Of a stretch of DNA of 64,000 nucleotides, positions 47,661-59,420 are shown one piece after another. The stretch comes from Anseranas semipalmata (Eukaryota; Chordata; Aves; Anseriformes; Anseranatidae). The translations under genes and the position numbers were made by a program. Positions within the stretch are counted from its first letter, which is position 1, and each line of letters opens with the position of its first letter. Where the stretch lies: the NCBI GenBank assembly GCA_013399115.1, contig VXAA01002213.1, positions 434,081-498,080 on the forward strand. Direction: 5' to 3'. The notes under the pieces were generated by a model. That model was not told where the DNA came from. It made no database searches and worked only from the letters and a program-made list of their open reading frames with translations.

Positions 47661-48739
47661 CCATTAGTGTGGGGTAAAGCAGGAGACAGTAATAGGCATT
47701 ATTCCTTTCCTTAGGCTTTGCAAATGAGAGGAGACTATTAAAGTTGTGCCACCTGCACCCCAGCTGCATTCTCCCAAATGACAAGTTCCCACCTTTCTAC
47801 TCTTCTCTTCATAAGGGAGACCACTCCTGAGTGTGCATCTCCCCTCCTAGAAATAGGCAGTTCTGTTTGATCCATTGCACGCTTCTCTCCAGCATGAACT
47901 CCGAGCTACCTAATGAAGTTGGCGCTGAAAGAGAGAGAATGTGTTAACTAAAAGGCACACGCTTTTCAGAGGGTGAGGTGCTCTCGCTCCTGCCTCGAAA
48001 AAGATAAGTTTTCCTATCTTGGTGCATCATTTGGCCCTGCCTCAGTTTCCCAATGTATAGTAGTAACGCTGTTATCTAGCAGTAGGGCACAGTGGATGGT
48101 TCTGCTGGGCAAGCCCAGAAAGAACCTTTTGGGCTGGAACAAATACTGGTGTCATCTTAGGTCTCAATTGTGGTTTGCATGCTATGGATGTTGGTTTCTA
48201 GCAGGCTAGCTTAAGGGTCTTATTTGGGTGAGAGCACAGGTCTATGTAGCCTAGTGTCCCATTTTTAAAAAAAGGTTAGTTGCAGCTGGTTGGGGACATA
48301 GTGTAAGAATAGGCACTGTTTTTTTCCCCTGAAATTCCTGTTGTAAGGGCTTCCTAGTCTGAAATCATGCTTAGTAGGTACTGATAGACCTATGAATTTG
48401 TCTAGGCTGTCTTTCTGAAGTTTCTTTCTGCTATTGGTCATCTCCGCATCTCCTGCTACAAGAGATTTAATTCTGCACTATATGAAGGAAAAAAAAAAGG
48501 AAAAAACCCACAACTTTCTTTCAATATGCTTGTCTGCTCACTTCATTAGCTTCGAGTATTCGGAGCAGGTGATGGCACTTTTGTCTTCAGCCCTCTGTCT
48601 CAGCCAGGGGCTCATTACCCATGATGTCAGGAGGGGGAAGAAAAGGAGCTGGTGGGCAAAGGAGCCCAAGGAAGCAGCAGGCAGAGGTGTTGCATCGGTG
48701 TGGTGGTGTTTGCTCTCCAAGCGTCCTGCTACAGACTGA
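47661..48739. other. Non-coding with one MIR-type fragment
   Basis: No gene recognised. A MIR-like sense fragment lies at 48,021-48,080; the rest is unique sequence. Confidence 0.45.
48021..48080 (+). repeat. MIR/L2-type ancient fragment, sense
   Basis: CATCATTTGGCCCTGCCTCAGTTTCCCAATGTATAG followed by TAGTAACGCTGTTATCTAG matches 'agtcacttggccctgcctcagtttccccatgtgtaaa' and the following 'taataa...' region of sense MIR. Short but in order. Confidence 0.55.
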
Positions 48740-49000
48740 GATAGCCCGGGCCTGACTGATATGATAACTGAGTCACCTTCACGTTGGCACGGAGGGGACT
48801 GGCTGGGGGTGGAGAGGGGAGCCCAAGTGCTCAGTCACATCAGTGCAGCTGCAGCACTGGGGGAGGGAGGATGCAGGGGGGCGGAAGGAAGCTCATTATG
48901 ACTGATAAATAGAGGGCTCCCGTTGTCAGCAGTGTCATTGTGTTCACCTTTTTCACAGTCCCCTCTTTCCAGCTGTGCAATTAATTAATGGATGGGATGT
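48740..49000. promoter_or_regulatory. Candidate enhancer-like block
   Basis: Contains an AP-1/MAF-like ACTGAGTCAC (about 48,768), a GATAA core, a G-rich stretch with runs of 4-6 G (48,792-48,890) and CAGTGC-AGCTGCA-GCACTG, whose centre is the palindrome TGCAGCTGCA with an E-box. It ends with CAATTAATTAATGG. Four G-runs are not spaced closely enough for a strict G-quadruplex. Regulatory role is inferred. Confidence 0.3.
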
Positions 49001-50630
49001 GCGTAGTTTCCAGTGATCTACAGGTTGACCTTGCACCTTCCCTTGGTTGTCTGGGGTTGTTGTCAGTGGGTCCAACTTTGACCAAAGTGATCTCCCCCGC
49101 TACTATCTCAGTATCAGCCCTTGTGATAGCAATAGTGGATCCTATACTTTTCTCTGTACGCTTATTTTCATAGCGCAGGTAAAAGCAAGCATCACCTTTC
49201 TGTTTTGGTAATGTTTTTACACTGGCTTTGCACTAGGAAAAACGTTGGCAGAAAATGCAGGTCTCCGTAAACATGGATCTAGTATGGGCCAAAAGCAAGA
49301 ATTAAGATCACAGCCACTTTATCTCCTGGGAGGGGGCATGATCATATCAGCTGTTTTCAGACTGCTCAAAATTGTTCCTGTAATCCAAACTAGCTGTTCT
49401 GGCACTTCTGCAGACGATGATGTGAGGTGCCTTCAGTCTCCTACCTGCTGCAGGTATCTGTCTCAGAATGGGATAAATCTCCTCCAGGAGAGATGTCTCT
49501 CCTTATTCAAGGTAGAAGGAGTGTGGATAAGCTGGTTAAAGTAGATGTTTCATGTTGAGGTAGCTAAAATTAGGGAAGACATATTTCATCCTCATTATCG
49601 CTGCTCTGCACTTACAAATGAGACTAGTAGATCCATTTCTCCACCACACACTTATCTTTATGTACTCTTGTAAACTAAAGGCAGATAATGTTGCATCGGT
49701 TTACCAGAAAGTTACAATTGATTATGGGGTATGAAGAACCTGTACCAAGAGGGTCTTCATGGCTTGAGACAGTTACAGAACTCTTTTCTTTTTGCAGTGC
49801 GTGGATAAACTATCATTAGCTTTACAATCAACATCATGAGTGAAACTCTGAGAAAGTATGCTTGATGACCTGGCTGGTAAATCTTCCTGACATTTTTGCA
49901 AAACAGACTTAGGCTATTGATCAAGTTGGCTGGAAATGATCCTTTCACCTCTGGGTCACTGGACTCCATTTGACTTAGGGCAGTCAGGAGCAAAAGTGGC
50001 TGTTATCAAATGATAAGAGCAAGTTAAAGGTCTTAACCTAGTCTTGAGAGAAAGAAGTCCAGGGTAGGGAGATCTCAATCAATTTAAGTTATACTAGGGA
50101 GAGCTGACTAGGTTCACATCACAAAACCACTCGTTTCTTGGTTTTACAGCTGAATATATCAGAATACAATTATTTCACCTCCCAGTCTGACCTAGGATCC
50201 AACGGGAAAATTCTGAAAGACCATTCAAAAATCTGCCAGTCTCTTCCTTTGGTGTTTCAGTTTCCCTGTAAAAACAAATGTTTTATTAGCTAAACATTCT
50301 CCAACCCTGATGATCTAAAGCCTTACTAAAATTTGCAGGATTGTTCCCATAATTACAGGGTCAGGCACATTATCACTCTCGTGGTCAGCTCTCATGATTA
50401 CTTAGAGGTTTTGTCTCATATTTAATCACTTAAGCAAAAGCCCAACTTTTGTGGGAAGACCTGTTCTGACTCAGACCAAAAACCCATCTTACTTGGTAGC
50501 CTCTTCACCAACATTGGCTATGAGTGGATGCCTGCATAAAGGTGTAAGAGGAAGACAGAAACATTTTGCTACATCCCGACAGCACTCTTTCAGCACATTC
50601 AGGCTAGGCATTTTCTGAAGTGAGCTCTTT

Positions 50631-50715
50631 GCAGTTAGGAGATCTGGGTGGGCTTTTCTGTTTTGAATTCTCTAATAGCTTTGCGACCTATGCAGATCTT
50701 TTGTATCTGTATTAT
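50631..50715 (+). repeat. MIR-type ancient fragment, sense
   Basis: GCAGTTAGGAGATCTGGGT, then TTCTGTTTTGAATTCT, then AATAGCTTTGCGACCTATGC and ATCTTTTGTATCTGTATTATG follow the sense order 'gagtcaggagacctgggttc', 'tattcccggctct', 'actagctgtgtgaccttgggc', 'acctctctgtgcctcag'. Ordered but diverged. Confidence 0.5.
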
Positions 50716-51019
50716 GAAGCAAGGAGTTTCATGTTTTAACTACTGTGTGAAGAATCAACTCCCTTTCAATATTTTGAACCACTACATGCTAGTTTTGTGT
50801 GATAGTCCCTGATTCTTATGCTGGAAGGATATCAGACAGTCATTCACTGATCATCTGCTCCATATCGCTCACTTTCTTCGTGCTACTGAGAGTTTTACAG
50901 ACCTCTATTACCTCCTGCCTCAGCAATGTCTCTTCCAGGCTGAAGAGAGAATCATTCTGCTATAAACAGATTTAAAAGAGAAAGCTCATTTCTTAAGGAA
51001 GGGGTTTGGTTTGTTTATT

Positions 51020-51066
51020 AAAAAAAAAAAAAAAAAGGATTTTTTTTCTTTTTTTTTCTTTTTTTT
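51020..51066. repeat. A-run followed by T-rich run (hairpin-prone)
   Basis: A17 is followed after GG by a T-rich tract broken by single C residues, so the two arms can fold back on each other. No retroposon body is visible. This is prone to sequencing and replication slippage. Confidence 0.75.
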
Positions 51067-51089
51067 CCCCTGCCTGTGAGCTACAGTCT

Positions 51090-51620
51090 GTAGGGAAAAC
51101 CAGCCCAGGAGGCAACCAGGCCAGAGAAAACACAAATCAATCCGCTAGAGAAAACAATCAGAACTCCAAAGCCAGTTTCTGAGACCAATTTCATTATGGT
51201 GCTGCCTTCTTTGCAGCCTGCAATTACGGAGCAATTATGGGATTTGGGGGGAAAGCATCTGGCAGTGGTTTCTCTCATACCCGCTCCGTTCTCTCTCTTT
51301 GCCCTATTCTCTGCATCCGAGTTAGATGCTGTTTGCATTTCTCCTCTTCAAATGTGCATCAGCATTTCAAATGAAACTTTGGACCACCGCCGTGGCAGCT
51401 TTTAAAAAGGATACAGCACGAGATTCCTCTGTCTCCTCTCCTCCGTCGGAGAGCAAAGGCAAACCAGAAGAGGGATATTAATGTGCAAATTAGCGCAACC
51501 TGACTGGCTCCAGATTGCTACTTAGAATTTGCATATTAATAAATGTTTTTGTGACAGCATTTAGCAGATCAAGAAGGGCAGAGATTAAAAAAGTCAACAA
51601 GATTTTTAAGCTTTTCCCTT
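51090..51620. promoter_or_regulatory. Candidate conserved non-coding block with POU octamer
   Basis: Repeat-free sequence with several homeodomain/POU-like sites: CCTGCAATTACGGAGCAATTATG near 51,220-51,237, ATTAATGTGCAAATTAG near 51,477, and a perfect octamer running into a TAAT core, ATTTGCATATTAAT, at 51,527-51,540. Small CpG-containing stretches near 51,390 and 51,444 interrupt the AT-rich texture. Open frames are short and unrecognised on both strands. This is one of the strongest enhancer-like blocks by eye. Confidence 0.37.
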
Positions 51621-53033
51621 ATATTTCCTTCCGTTCACACTTCCAGCCTCTCATATCTATATCTCCTTATTCTGTATCCATATGTGCTTAGGTTGCATAT
51701 CTATAGGTCAATGCATGTAAATCTGCCCAGCTCTTGACAGATGTGAGATTTGCAGAACTGCCCTGCGTGAAGATACAAACAGTTCTGTGCTGGCAGGAGT
51801 GCAGCTTTGCTCGTCTGTGTGTTTGAATGAGTGTGTGTTACACACGCACATGCACACAGAGTTAGGAAGATAGATGTAGGAACTGGACAGACTCCCTCCC
51901 CCAGCCCCCTTTCAAATCTTTTTCCAACAGGCGCTTTTATCCCATTCAACTGAATAAATTGGGACTCTTGAAACTGTGATCTTGACAGATGTGAGCTTTT
52001 TTTTTCTGAGCTGCATTGGAAAAAGATAGATAGTGAAAACCTCCAGGGCATTTGGGCTTAGTGGAGCCAGTGAAAAGGGTTATTTCCAAGCATGCTGAAT
52101 AATGCATCCCTCTGAATTCCTTAGTTCTCTCTTTCTGTCCTCTTTTCTATCTTTTTCTCTCTCTTCCTTTAAATGCTTTGAGGATGAAATGCTGAATGCC
52201 CTCCCAGAATTCTTCCACCAAGGCAGGAAAGTTGCAATCAAAATCTTCCCAAGCAATGGGCTTTCAAAGTGTCTCATGCAAGCAGTCTGGTGGTCAGAAA
52301 AAAAAGGGGGGAGAAAAGGAGCATGTACATAAACAGAGCAACTTATACATAACTGCAGCATTAAAGATACATTCCCCATCTCAGTTAATTACTTGTCACA
52401 TCAGTCTTAAACAGAGAAATTGGCTGATAGCCAGACTATTTTATTTCAGAAGTCTCCGTGTCAAGAAAGTATGTTCAAAGAGACCCTCACACCTATTAGG
52501 TTTGTCTTACTTCTGTGTATGATAGACAAAGCATCCACAAAATAAGAAGCAACCTGAAATTATCTCATTGTCAACTCTTTCTTTTGTTCTCCTCAATTTC
52601 CTTTATACATTCCCAGTTAGAGCTTGAATTCTGTGTTGGATGGGCAAAGCAGAATTACAGTTTGGAGCACGGAGAAGCCTGCCTTCAGCCTGAGTTGAAT
52701 CAAAATGTATAATTTTCATGTGAAACAAAGAAAAAATGTAGTCTCTTTCAGTGGCAAACTGCAATCCTTTGTTCTTGCCTTGCTTCATATGGGGTAGATG
52801 CTGGAAAGTTACGTAATTACCTTTTTTTTTTTTTCCTGTAAATGCCCCCATTTTGCCTCCCTCTACCCCTTTTAAAAAGCTCTCTTTTTTAACAAAGGCA
52901 TTTTGCAAAGACACACCTAACTTCCAAACGCAAACGTTTTGGTTTGGTTTTGTTTTTCCTTTGGCATTTCCACCATGAAACACTTTGACTGCGTTGAAAT
53001 GCAGTTTCTTGACGTTTTCCTATGTGGATGTCG

Positions 53034-53123
53034 GGCTAAGTGTCTCGTCTGAAGACACAGAGGGAATTAAAACCACGTCTCTTGAGCCTTTGGTTAGCCC
53101 TTAGCCACTGGACCAGCTTTCCT
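53034..53123 (-). repeat. MIR/L2-type ancient fragment, antisense
   Basis: GCTAAGTGTCTCGTCTGAAGACACAGAGG, then AAAACCACGTCTCTTGAGC, then CCCTTAGCCACTGGACCAGCTT matches in order 'gttaagtgacttgcccaaggtcacacag', 'agaacccaggtctcctgac' and 'gctctatccactggaccatgct'. The last phrase is especially close to reptile/bird copies. Confidence 0.65.
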
Positions 53124-53535
53124 TCTAGCAACCTTTAGGAGATTTTGAGCAAAAGTGAACCCATGGATGGCACCGTGGAGAGGGCCATGTCCTTTTGTCA
53201 GAGGTCTGAGAGCAGAGGGGACCCCAAGCGAGTTGTAGAGGGGAGAGGGGCAGTCAGCTACACCTCTGCTAGAGTTGGCATCGTCGTCTGTCTTTTCACA
53301 GTGCCTCCACTAAAAAAACAGAGATTTAGGAGAAGCACAACAGTGGCACACACACCCCTGGGCCACACATCAGCGAGTTTGCTGGCGAGAGCAAAGCCGG
53401 CGTGTCTAGGCAATGTTTGTGTCAGGATTATCTGACTCCCAGTCAAGGCACAAACAAACCTGAGGTCTTCTGTCAATAGCCGAGTGTGAGCTGAGAATCT
53501 CAATGTCTTCTGAAAGAAAGGTTGGGAGCTCTTCC

Positions 53536-53564
53536 AAAAAAAGAGAAAGAAAAAAGAGGGGAGG
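53536..53564 (+). repeat. Pure purine run, 29 bases
   Basis: Uninterrupted A/G run. Simple sequence with no other support. Confidence 0.7.
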
Positions 53565-55259
53565 TGGGAGAAGAAAGATGCGTTTCTACACCTACAGCCG
53601 TTAGAAAGTGGCTGAGATAGTCACAGGGTAGTGAGGACAAGGTCAGAGTGTCCCCGATGTGGTTCCTAGTGTATTTAGCTTGGCTTTTAACAGCCCAGGT
53701 AAAGTAGCCTTCACCACTTCCCTCAGGAGCCTACTGCATTGTGTCGTTGCCGTGAGTCCCCCAGGTATTCAGCCTGTAGTGTCCCTTTTTTAATGCCAGC
53801 CCCTTACTCCTTGCCATAATCCATCGTTGGTGTTAATTACTCCAGAACATCCCGGGTCGAGGTCTGTGAGTGACATGTGAGTGGCAGGTCTCTACCCTCA
53901 GTTTTCCTCTCCTGCTGTCCAAAATTCCTTTACACCTGGCTGTGAGGGATGTACGTGATGTTTCCACATCACCACCTCCTGCGAAACGAGGAAATTGGTC
54001 ACCACGGGACCATCGCAAACCTGTGACAGAACTGCAGGTAGAGTTCAGCTGTACTTATGCCGGCCCTGATTTCACTGACCCTGAAGTCCATTTATTTGAC
54101 CCAAACATAATTCCTTTATCAGCCTTCATTATTCCCCGTTTCTTGCTTCACCCCAGTTTCTGCCTCCCTTTCTACTTTTTCTCTTTCCAAACCATCCCGG
54201 AGTGTTTTGTTCCAGTTGCCCTTCATCAGCCCATTTCTACAGCAACTCACAAAAACATTTACCATAAAATCTTCAGAGCAAAGTCTTTTCTTTTGACACA
54301 TGCTTCTCCCTCGGGTGGGGGAGGTGGAAGAGAGAGGGCACAAAACATTTTTGACAGACATCACTTATGTCACTTTGTGTATGGTTGGGAGGCACGTAAG
54401 TGCTGGTGACAAAAATAACCTATCTTTGTGCAGTGGAAAGAAAGAAGCCCGGTTTCCAGTGACGTCCAGACTCCCTCCTTTCCCTCAATGCACCCCCTTT
54501 GTAGATTCTCTGATGTCTAATATAAAGATGTGCTCATACTTCAGCGTTTCTCAAAACAGGTTTACAAAGGTTTCCTTCACTCAGCTGTCTGGTCTTGTAA
54601 ACTTCTATGGAATGTAATGTCTTTTTTTGTCTCAAAGAATTTTCTTTCCCTCACTCTGTCAAATTTGGTTAAAATAGCCCAGTTGCTACAAAAAATATTG
54701 ACAGAGAAAGAATGGGACAAGGAACTAAGTATTAAACACAGCGTGGCTCTGTAATCCCTGTTTCTTTAGGGAAGCTGTGTATGACAGAATATTCAGGATT
54801 CAAATTGGTCCTGTGGTGGGCTTGTTCACTGCCTCTGCTATCTCTCGCGTGGAGAGCAGATGGGAGAGGTTGCCTTTGGAAGTGATCGTGGTGGTTGTGT
54901 GTCCAGGCCAGGTTTTCTCTGGTTGTGCTGAGGGAAACAGCGCGAAATCTTCTAGTCTTTCTCTTCAGTTAAGTCTTTCCTCTTCTTTTATTTTTTTTTT
55001 TAAGCATAGCATTTTAGTTGTCCTGTCTAGAGTAAGGTCTTGCTGAGGAACGGGAGCTCACTGCACTCGTTTTGTTCCTTTGCTATTGTACAGAGCATGA
55101 ACGTAGCAGGAGGGAGGGGGCTGTTTGAAGAGATCAGTCAGGGCCATCCGTAAAAGGAACAACTGCGTCATCTTCCCATTCCCACCTTTTCCAACCCCAC
55201 TTTCACCTCTTTTTGTCTCCTTCCATCCCCACACTGTCAGCCTCTCTTTCTCGCCTCTC

Positions 55260-55530
55260 GTGTTCGTCAATAAATATTCAATTAATGTTTTCCTATGATA
55301 AAGATCTATGGGTGCCAGATAAGAACATCTTCGCAGGATGAATGGTGCTGCTAAGTCTTGCGGCTAATTCTATGCAGATGCAGAAAGTCTGCTGGAAGTG
55401 ACTTTACAAAATGGAGTGCTCAAGCATCCCTGTTTTATTTTTTAATGCAGATGAGAATTTAAAAGCCTGTGTTTTCTACAATTAATTTTATGTACTATTC
55501 TTTTCAATTATTTACGTTCCCTGAATGATA
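55260..55530. promoter_or_regulatory. Candidate conserved non-coding block
   Basis: AT-rich complex sequence with CAATAAATATTCAATTAATG, GATAAGA, CGGCTAATTC, ACAATTAATTTTATG and TCAATTATTTACG cores, separated by non-repetitive segments. No coding frame, no transposon phrase. Enhancer-like by texture only. Confidence 0.32.
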
Positions 55531-58500
55531 AATGGGTAAATGGAGAGGGAAGGGAGGAAAAGGTAGCGGGAATCTGAGGAACAACTCCTTTTCCCTCATT
55601 AGTTATTTATTTATTTTAGACTGGGATATGAGCTGAGCTGATAATGAACAGAATGGGGGTCCCAGAGCAACTGGTGGTAGGAGATCAGTTTATCACCTAG
55701 CGAGGCTCTGAGGAAAGCACCATAACAGAGGAAGGAGGTTTCTTAGGAGGAGTCCTAATTTTTCCATGGATTTATTTAAGGCATTTAGGCAAATCCCTTA
55801 ACTTCCCCACTTGCAAACAGGTGGATGTAGCTGCTTTTTGCAAAATAGGGATGGAAAGTACAAGTAAGCACAAATTCTGTGGCTGGTGTCGAAGCAAAAA
55901 CTTTCTTGGATTCAGCTGAACTTTTCTCACAGATATCAATGTTGATCCTGGTCCAGGTGAAAACTGCATTCATTAGAGTCATGTTTGTTCAAAGCCAGAA
56001 AAGCAACCCATTTTTTAGGGTTGGAGGTGGGAAAGAGGTGTGACATTTTGTGCCTTCTTGCAGCTTCTTAGGGTAGCACTTAAGCAGAAATACAAATGTG
56101 CTGAGGAGAACAGCCTTCCTCAATAAAGCAACGCCTGCTTGAATCTGTGGGCGTTTGAAACCTCTGGAGAGAGCCTGACCCCTCTCTGGTTTCCAGTCCA
56201 TTTCCAAGGGTTTGGGAGAAGCAACAGGATGGCATCTGGGGCCTTTGAGAAATTGATTCTAAAGATGTAAGGGGATTATTTTAGAGCAAAAGGGAGGAGA
56301 CCCCATTAAGATAGCACTGAAATGGAAAGGAAGCTGAACAAATGGAGATGTGTTAGGTTGAGGGTTGTTTGAAGTGAGACATTTTCCTTGAGATATTGAT
56401 TGTTTTTTATACCGTACTTAACCTAAATCAGATCCTTAAAAACAAACAAAATCAAGCCCTCAGAAAAACAAACAAAAAATATATAAAGAGTTATTTTAGG
56501 ACTGAAAATAGCAGCCAGGATTTTCTTTCCGCACATTCTGCTTCCCCAGAATAGTAGTGCTTGCTTGTAAGAGAGACATCTTGGCAGTAATGGATATTAT
56601 TTTCTTTCAAGTTCATTTTTAAGGTTAAAATCAGAAGTTTTGGGAGTTTGTTTCCACTTTCTAAATTTGTTTTAGCACAAAAGCAACGTGCTGGAGAGAA
56701 AACAATGGAGGTAAAATTTCTATGTTGGAAAAGTTTAGGGATGGAGCCACGTGAAAAATTGCCAACCTTCAGAGACAAATTCATACCCATTTTAGAAATT
56801 TCAAACGCTTGCTAAAACATATTTTTATTCACAGTCATCTCATTATACTTTTGCAGTCCTCTTAGGAGGGGATGGGAAGAGAGACCTTTCCCCACTTTGA
56901 GAAAAATCTGGTAATCAGTTTGGTCAATTTTAAAGAGATTAGTCTGTGAAGCTCACAGTTAGAAAAATCAGTTGAGAAATGTAATGTACATCTGAATAGG
57001 CTAGTTCTTTCCAGGGTGTAGCCACAAGAGCTCTTTCTGCATGGACATCTGGAGGAATTGTTCCCACTTCTCCAGAGGTGCAAGGCTTCAACCATGACCT
57101 TCAGAGCTGACTGAAATTATGGCCTGTGATAGCCCAGAAGAGTTTCTTCAGGAAAAAAGACAGGAGACAGTAACAAAAAATTGATGTAATCCATCAGACT
57201 TATGGAAGAAATATTTGTCTTTGTCATAGAGGCTGTTAGATTAGTTCAGCTTCCGTAATCTATTTAATTATTGTCTTTAATGGGACACCCATTAAGTGAA
57301 CTAGTTACTTTCTGTGAACATGATGAGATGGATCAGCATTGCTTGTACCAACCTGACCCAAAACCATGTACCCGTCTCAGTGATGTCCTCTCTCTGCAGA
57401 AGAGATGCTTTTACGAGCTGGAGGATGGGAATGATTTCCTATATACTCCAGCACTGCGCTCCACTAGCAGTAGGAGCTGCCAGCTGGAAAGAAACCAGTG
57501 TCTTCGTTCCACTTTTCCCTCTTTTTGAGCCCACCAGCAGAGCTGCCAGTGCAATTTGTGAGTTCTGCGTTAAGGAAAGCTCAGAAAGAAGGAGTCGAGC
57601 CGAAGCTGTAGCTTCATTTTTATGGTGGCAAACCAGATGTACTAGCAAAGTGCTCTGTTTTCCTGTTTGTCCCGGTGGCTGAAGAGGGACCTGTTTCACT
57701 GAGCTGCCCAAAGAGATCATGCTGTTTGAGGGGGCTGTCCCTTTCTGGTGAAATACTAATTTGGCAGAGTGAAATATTAACAAAAGAGAGCTGGGAAATG
57801 TAACCAAGTTCTGAATCAAGAACTGGATCCATAAAACCCCTTCAAAGCACTTTTATTCAGAATTGCTTTCTAAATAAATATTTTAAATTTTAAGGATAGG
57901 GAGACTCCAGTTCTTGACAGAACCTGGACTTGACCTAAATCCCAGTACACCACTCAGATGACTTATGACTTGTGGTACTTATTTTTTCCTACCTCTCCAA
58001 GTGTTGTTTCTCCTTGCTTATGTTCTTTTTTTTTTAAAAAAAAAAAAACATCTTGCAGGCTTTTTTTTTTTTCATTTGTTGTGTTCCTTGAATAAGAAGG
58101 GATGAGAAAATACCCAGCTCCTAAAAAGGATTTTGACCCAGCAGTTGCTAGGTGATTAGATGTTTTGCTGATGGGAAGTCACAAGCAAGTGTGAAAATCT
58201 GTGCGTGATGGGCCTCTAATTTTATTCTCTTCATCTTTCCTCACAAGGCTGTGACTTTACAGCTTGCATGGGTACTAGCTAGATGCCTGTTGTATGAGGA
58301 TGAGAGGTGCTGGAAAAACATAAGACTATCTTTGAAAATAATTCCTTGAATTCCCCTTAGCTACTGGTTGCAGTAAGAAACACATTATTTAGAGCTCCTA
58401 ATGAGGACGATGAAAATTGGTGAAAATGACCTTCTTGCAATGATGCCTTGTGCCCCAAAGTAAGAACTCATTCCCCAGTGGTTTCAAACATGCCGGTAGA

Positions 58501-59199
58501 AAGCACCTTTTCAGAAATCTCCCTCTCTTACCCCAACCACCCACCCCACAGCTTTCTGCAACAGCAGGAGGGAGGTTGTCTTAAGGGCGGTTGGTACAGA
58601 ACGCAGAAGTCCTAGGAGCTCTAGATCCTTTTTGGCTAAAAAAGTCTGACCTAAACGTTGTGCTCTGAAGGGTCCCATTGTCTTGTTCACCTGCTGAAGC
58701 TGATCTGTGCTTCTTGCCCTGTCAAAGACATGAAAACCTCAAAAGAGCACATGTGTTGGGCTAAATATCAGGGCAAGAGTTGCTATGGCTGCTGAGGTTC
58801 CTCCAATGCACCAAAGAAAAGGGAAGGCATGAAAATAAGTTAAGAATAGAAGGAGGGAGAGGAGGTTGTGAAAGTGGTTATTTCCTCAGTTCACACAGTC
58901 TTTTGGTCAGGTCGTTGTGGAATCAGAGCCCGGTAGGATTCACCTTTGGGTCTCACGTAGAGTAGAGGTGATGTGTGTAACCTGATGATTCCCATCAGGA
59001 ATGAGGGTGAAGAATTTCTGTGCAGACTATTCTTTCCACTCGTGGTTCGTTCAGCCTTAATTCACCCTTGAGGAAGCAGGAAGCCGTGAGGCAGAAGGAA
59101 CTCTACAGCGCAAGCCTGCTGTGTCCTGCTGAGCAGCAACAGGCTGCAGAGTGGACATGCAGCTTTTTCTGGATGTGGCAAAAGGTTTCTTTCAGCCCC
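55531..59199. other. Non-coding, no gene recognised
   Basis: Unique sequence. A T10-A13 junction followed by T12 at 58,026-58,072 can form alternative A/T hairpins. Around 57,240-57,310 there is a small homeodomain-core cluster (ATTTAATTATTG, CATTAAGTG). Opposed open frames at 57,271-57,819 (122 codons plus strand, 126 codons minus) show no domain. Confidence 0.45.
58026..58072. repeat. T/A/T homopolymer cluster
   Basis: T10 runs directly into A13, and T12 follows 12 bases later. The A run can pair with either T run. Simple repeat. Confidence 0.8.
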
Positions 59200-59420
59200 T
59201 AATTTGCAGTGTCAGAGTAACCCATTATCAAGACGATTAAATTTAAAGAGACTGCAGTAAATGCTAGCATACAGAAGACATCAAGCATCATTAAAATGTA
59301 ATTGGAAGCAAAGCTTAATGAGGTAAAAGGAAAAAAAATACCCAGAATCCTTTTAGGTTTGCTGCCCCCCCCAGCTTTGCCTGCGCCAGCAACTACTGTA
59401 TTGAAAATGATAATTTGCAA
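59200..59420. promoter_or_regulatory. Candidate conserved non-coding block
   Basis: Contains ACGATTAAATTTAAAG, CATCATTAAAATGTAATTGG and AAGCTTAATGAGG cores in repeat-free AT-rich sequence, with a short C-run near 59,366. No coding frame. Composition-based call only. Confidence 0.28.

Larger units (their letters stand above)
49001..51089. other. Non-coding with one MIR-type fragment and an A/T hairpin
   Basis: No gene recognised. Includes the sense MIR-like fragment at 50,631 and the A17/T-rich inverted pair at 51,020-51,066. Confidence 0.45.
51621..55259. other. Non-coding, no gene recognised
   Basis: Includes a GT/CA-rich stretch with small inverted repeats (51,812-51,860), pyrimidine-rich 52,121-52,171, a T run near 52,821-52,834, an antisense MIR/L2-type fragment at 53,034 and a purine run at 53,536-53,564. 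The 179-codon plus-strand frame at 53,870-54,409 has no recognisable domain. Confidence 0.45.

Noticed and set aside
48792..48890. G-quadruplex
   Set aside because: Four G-runs of three or more within the usual loop limit of seven bases could not be found.
53870..54409. 179-codon plus-strand open frame
   Set aside because: No recognisable family; an overlapping frame is open on the other strand; composition is not coding-like.
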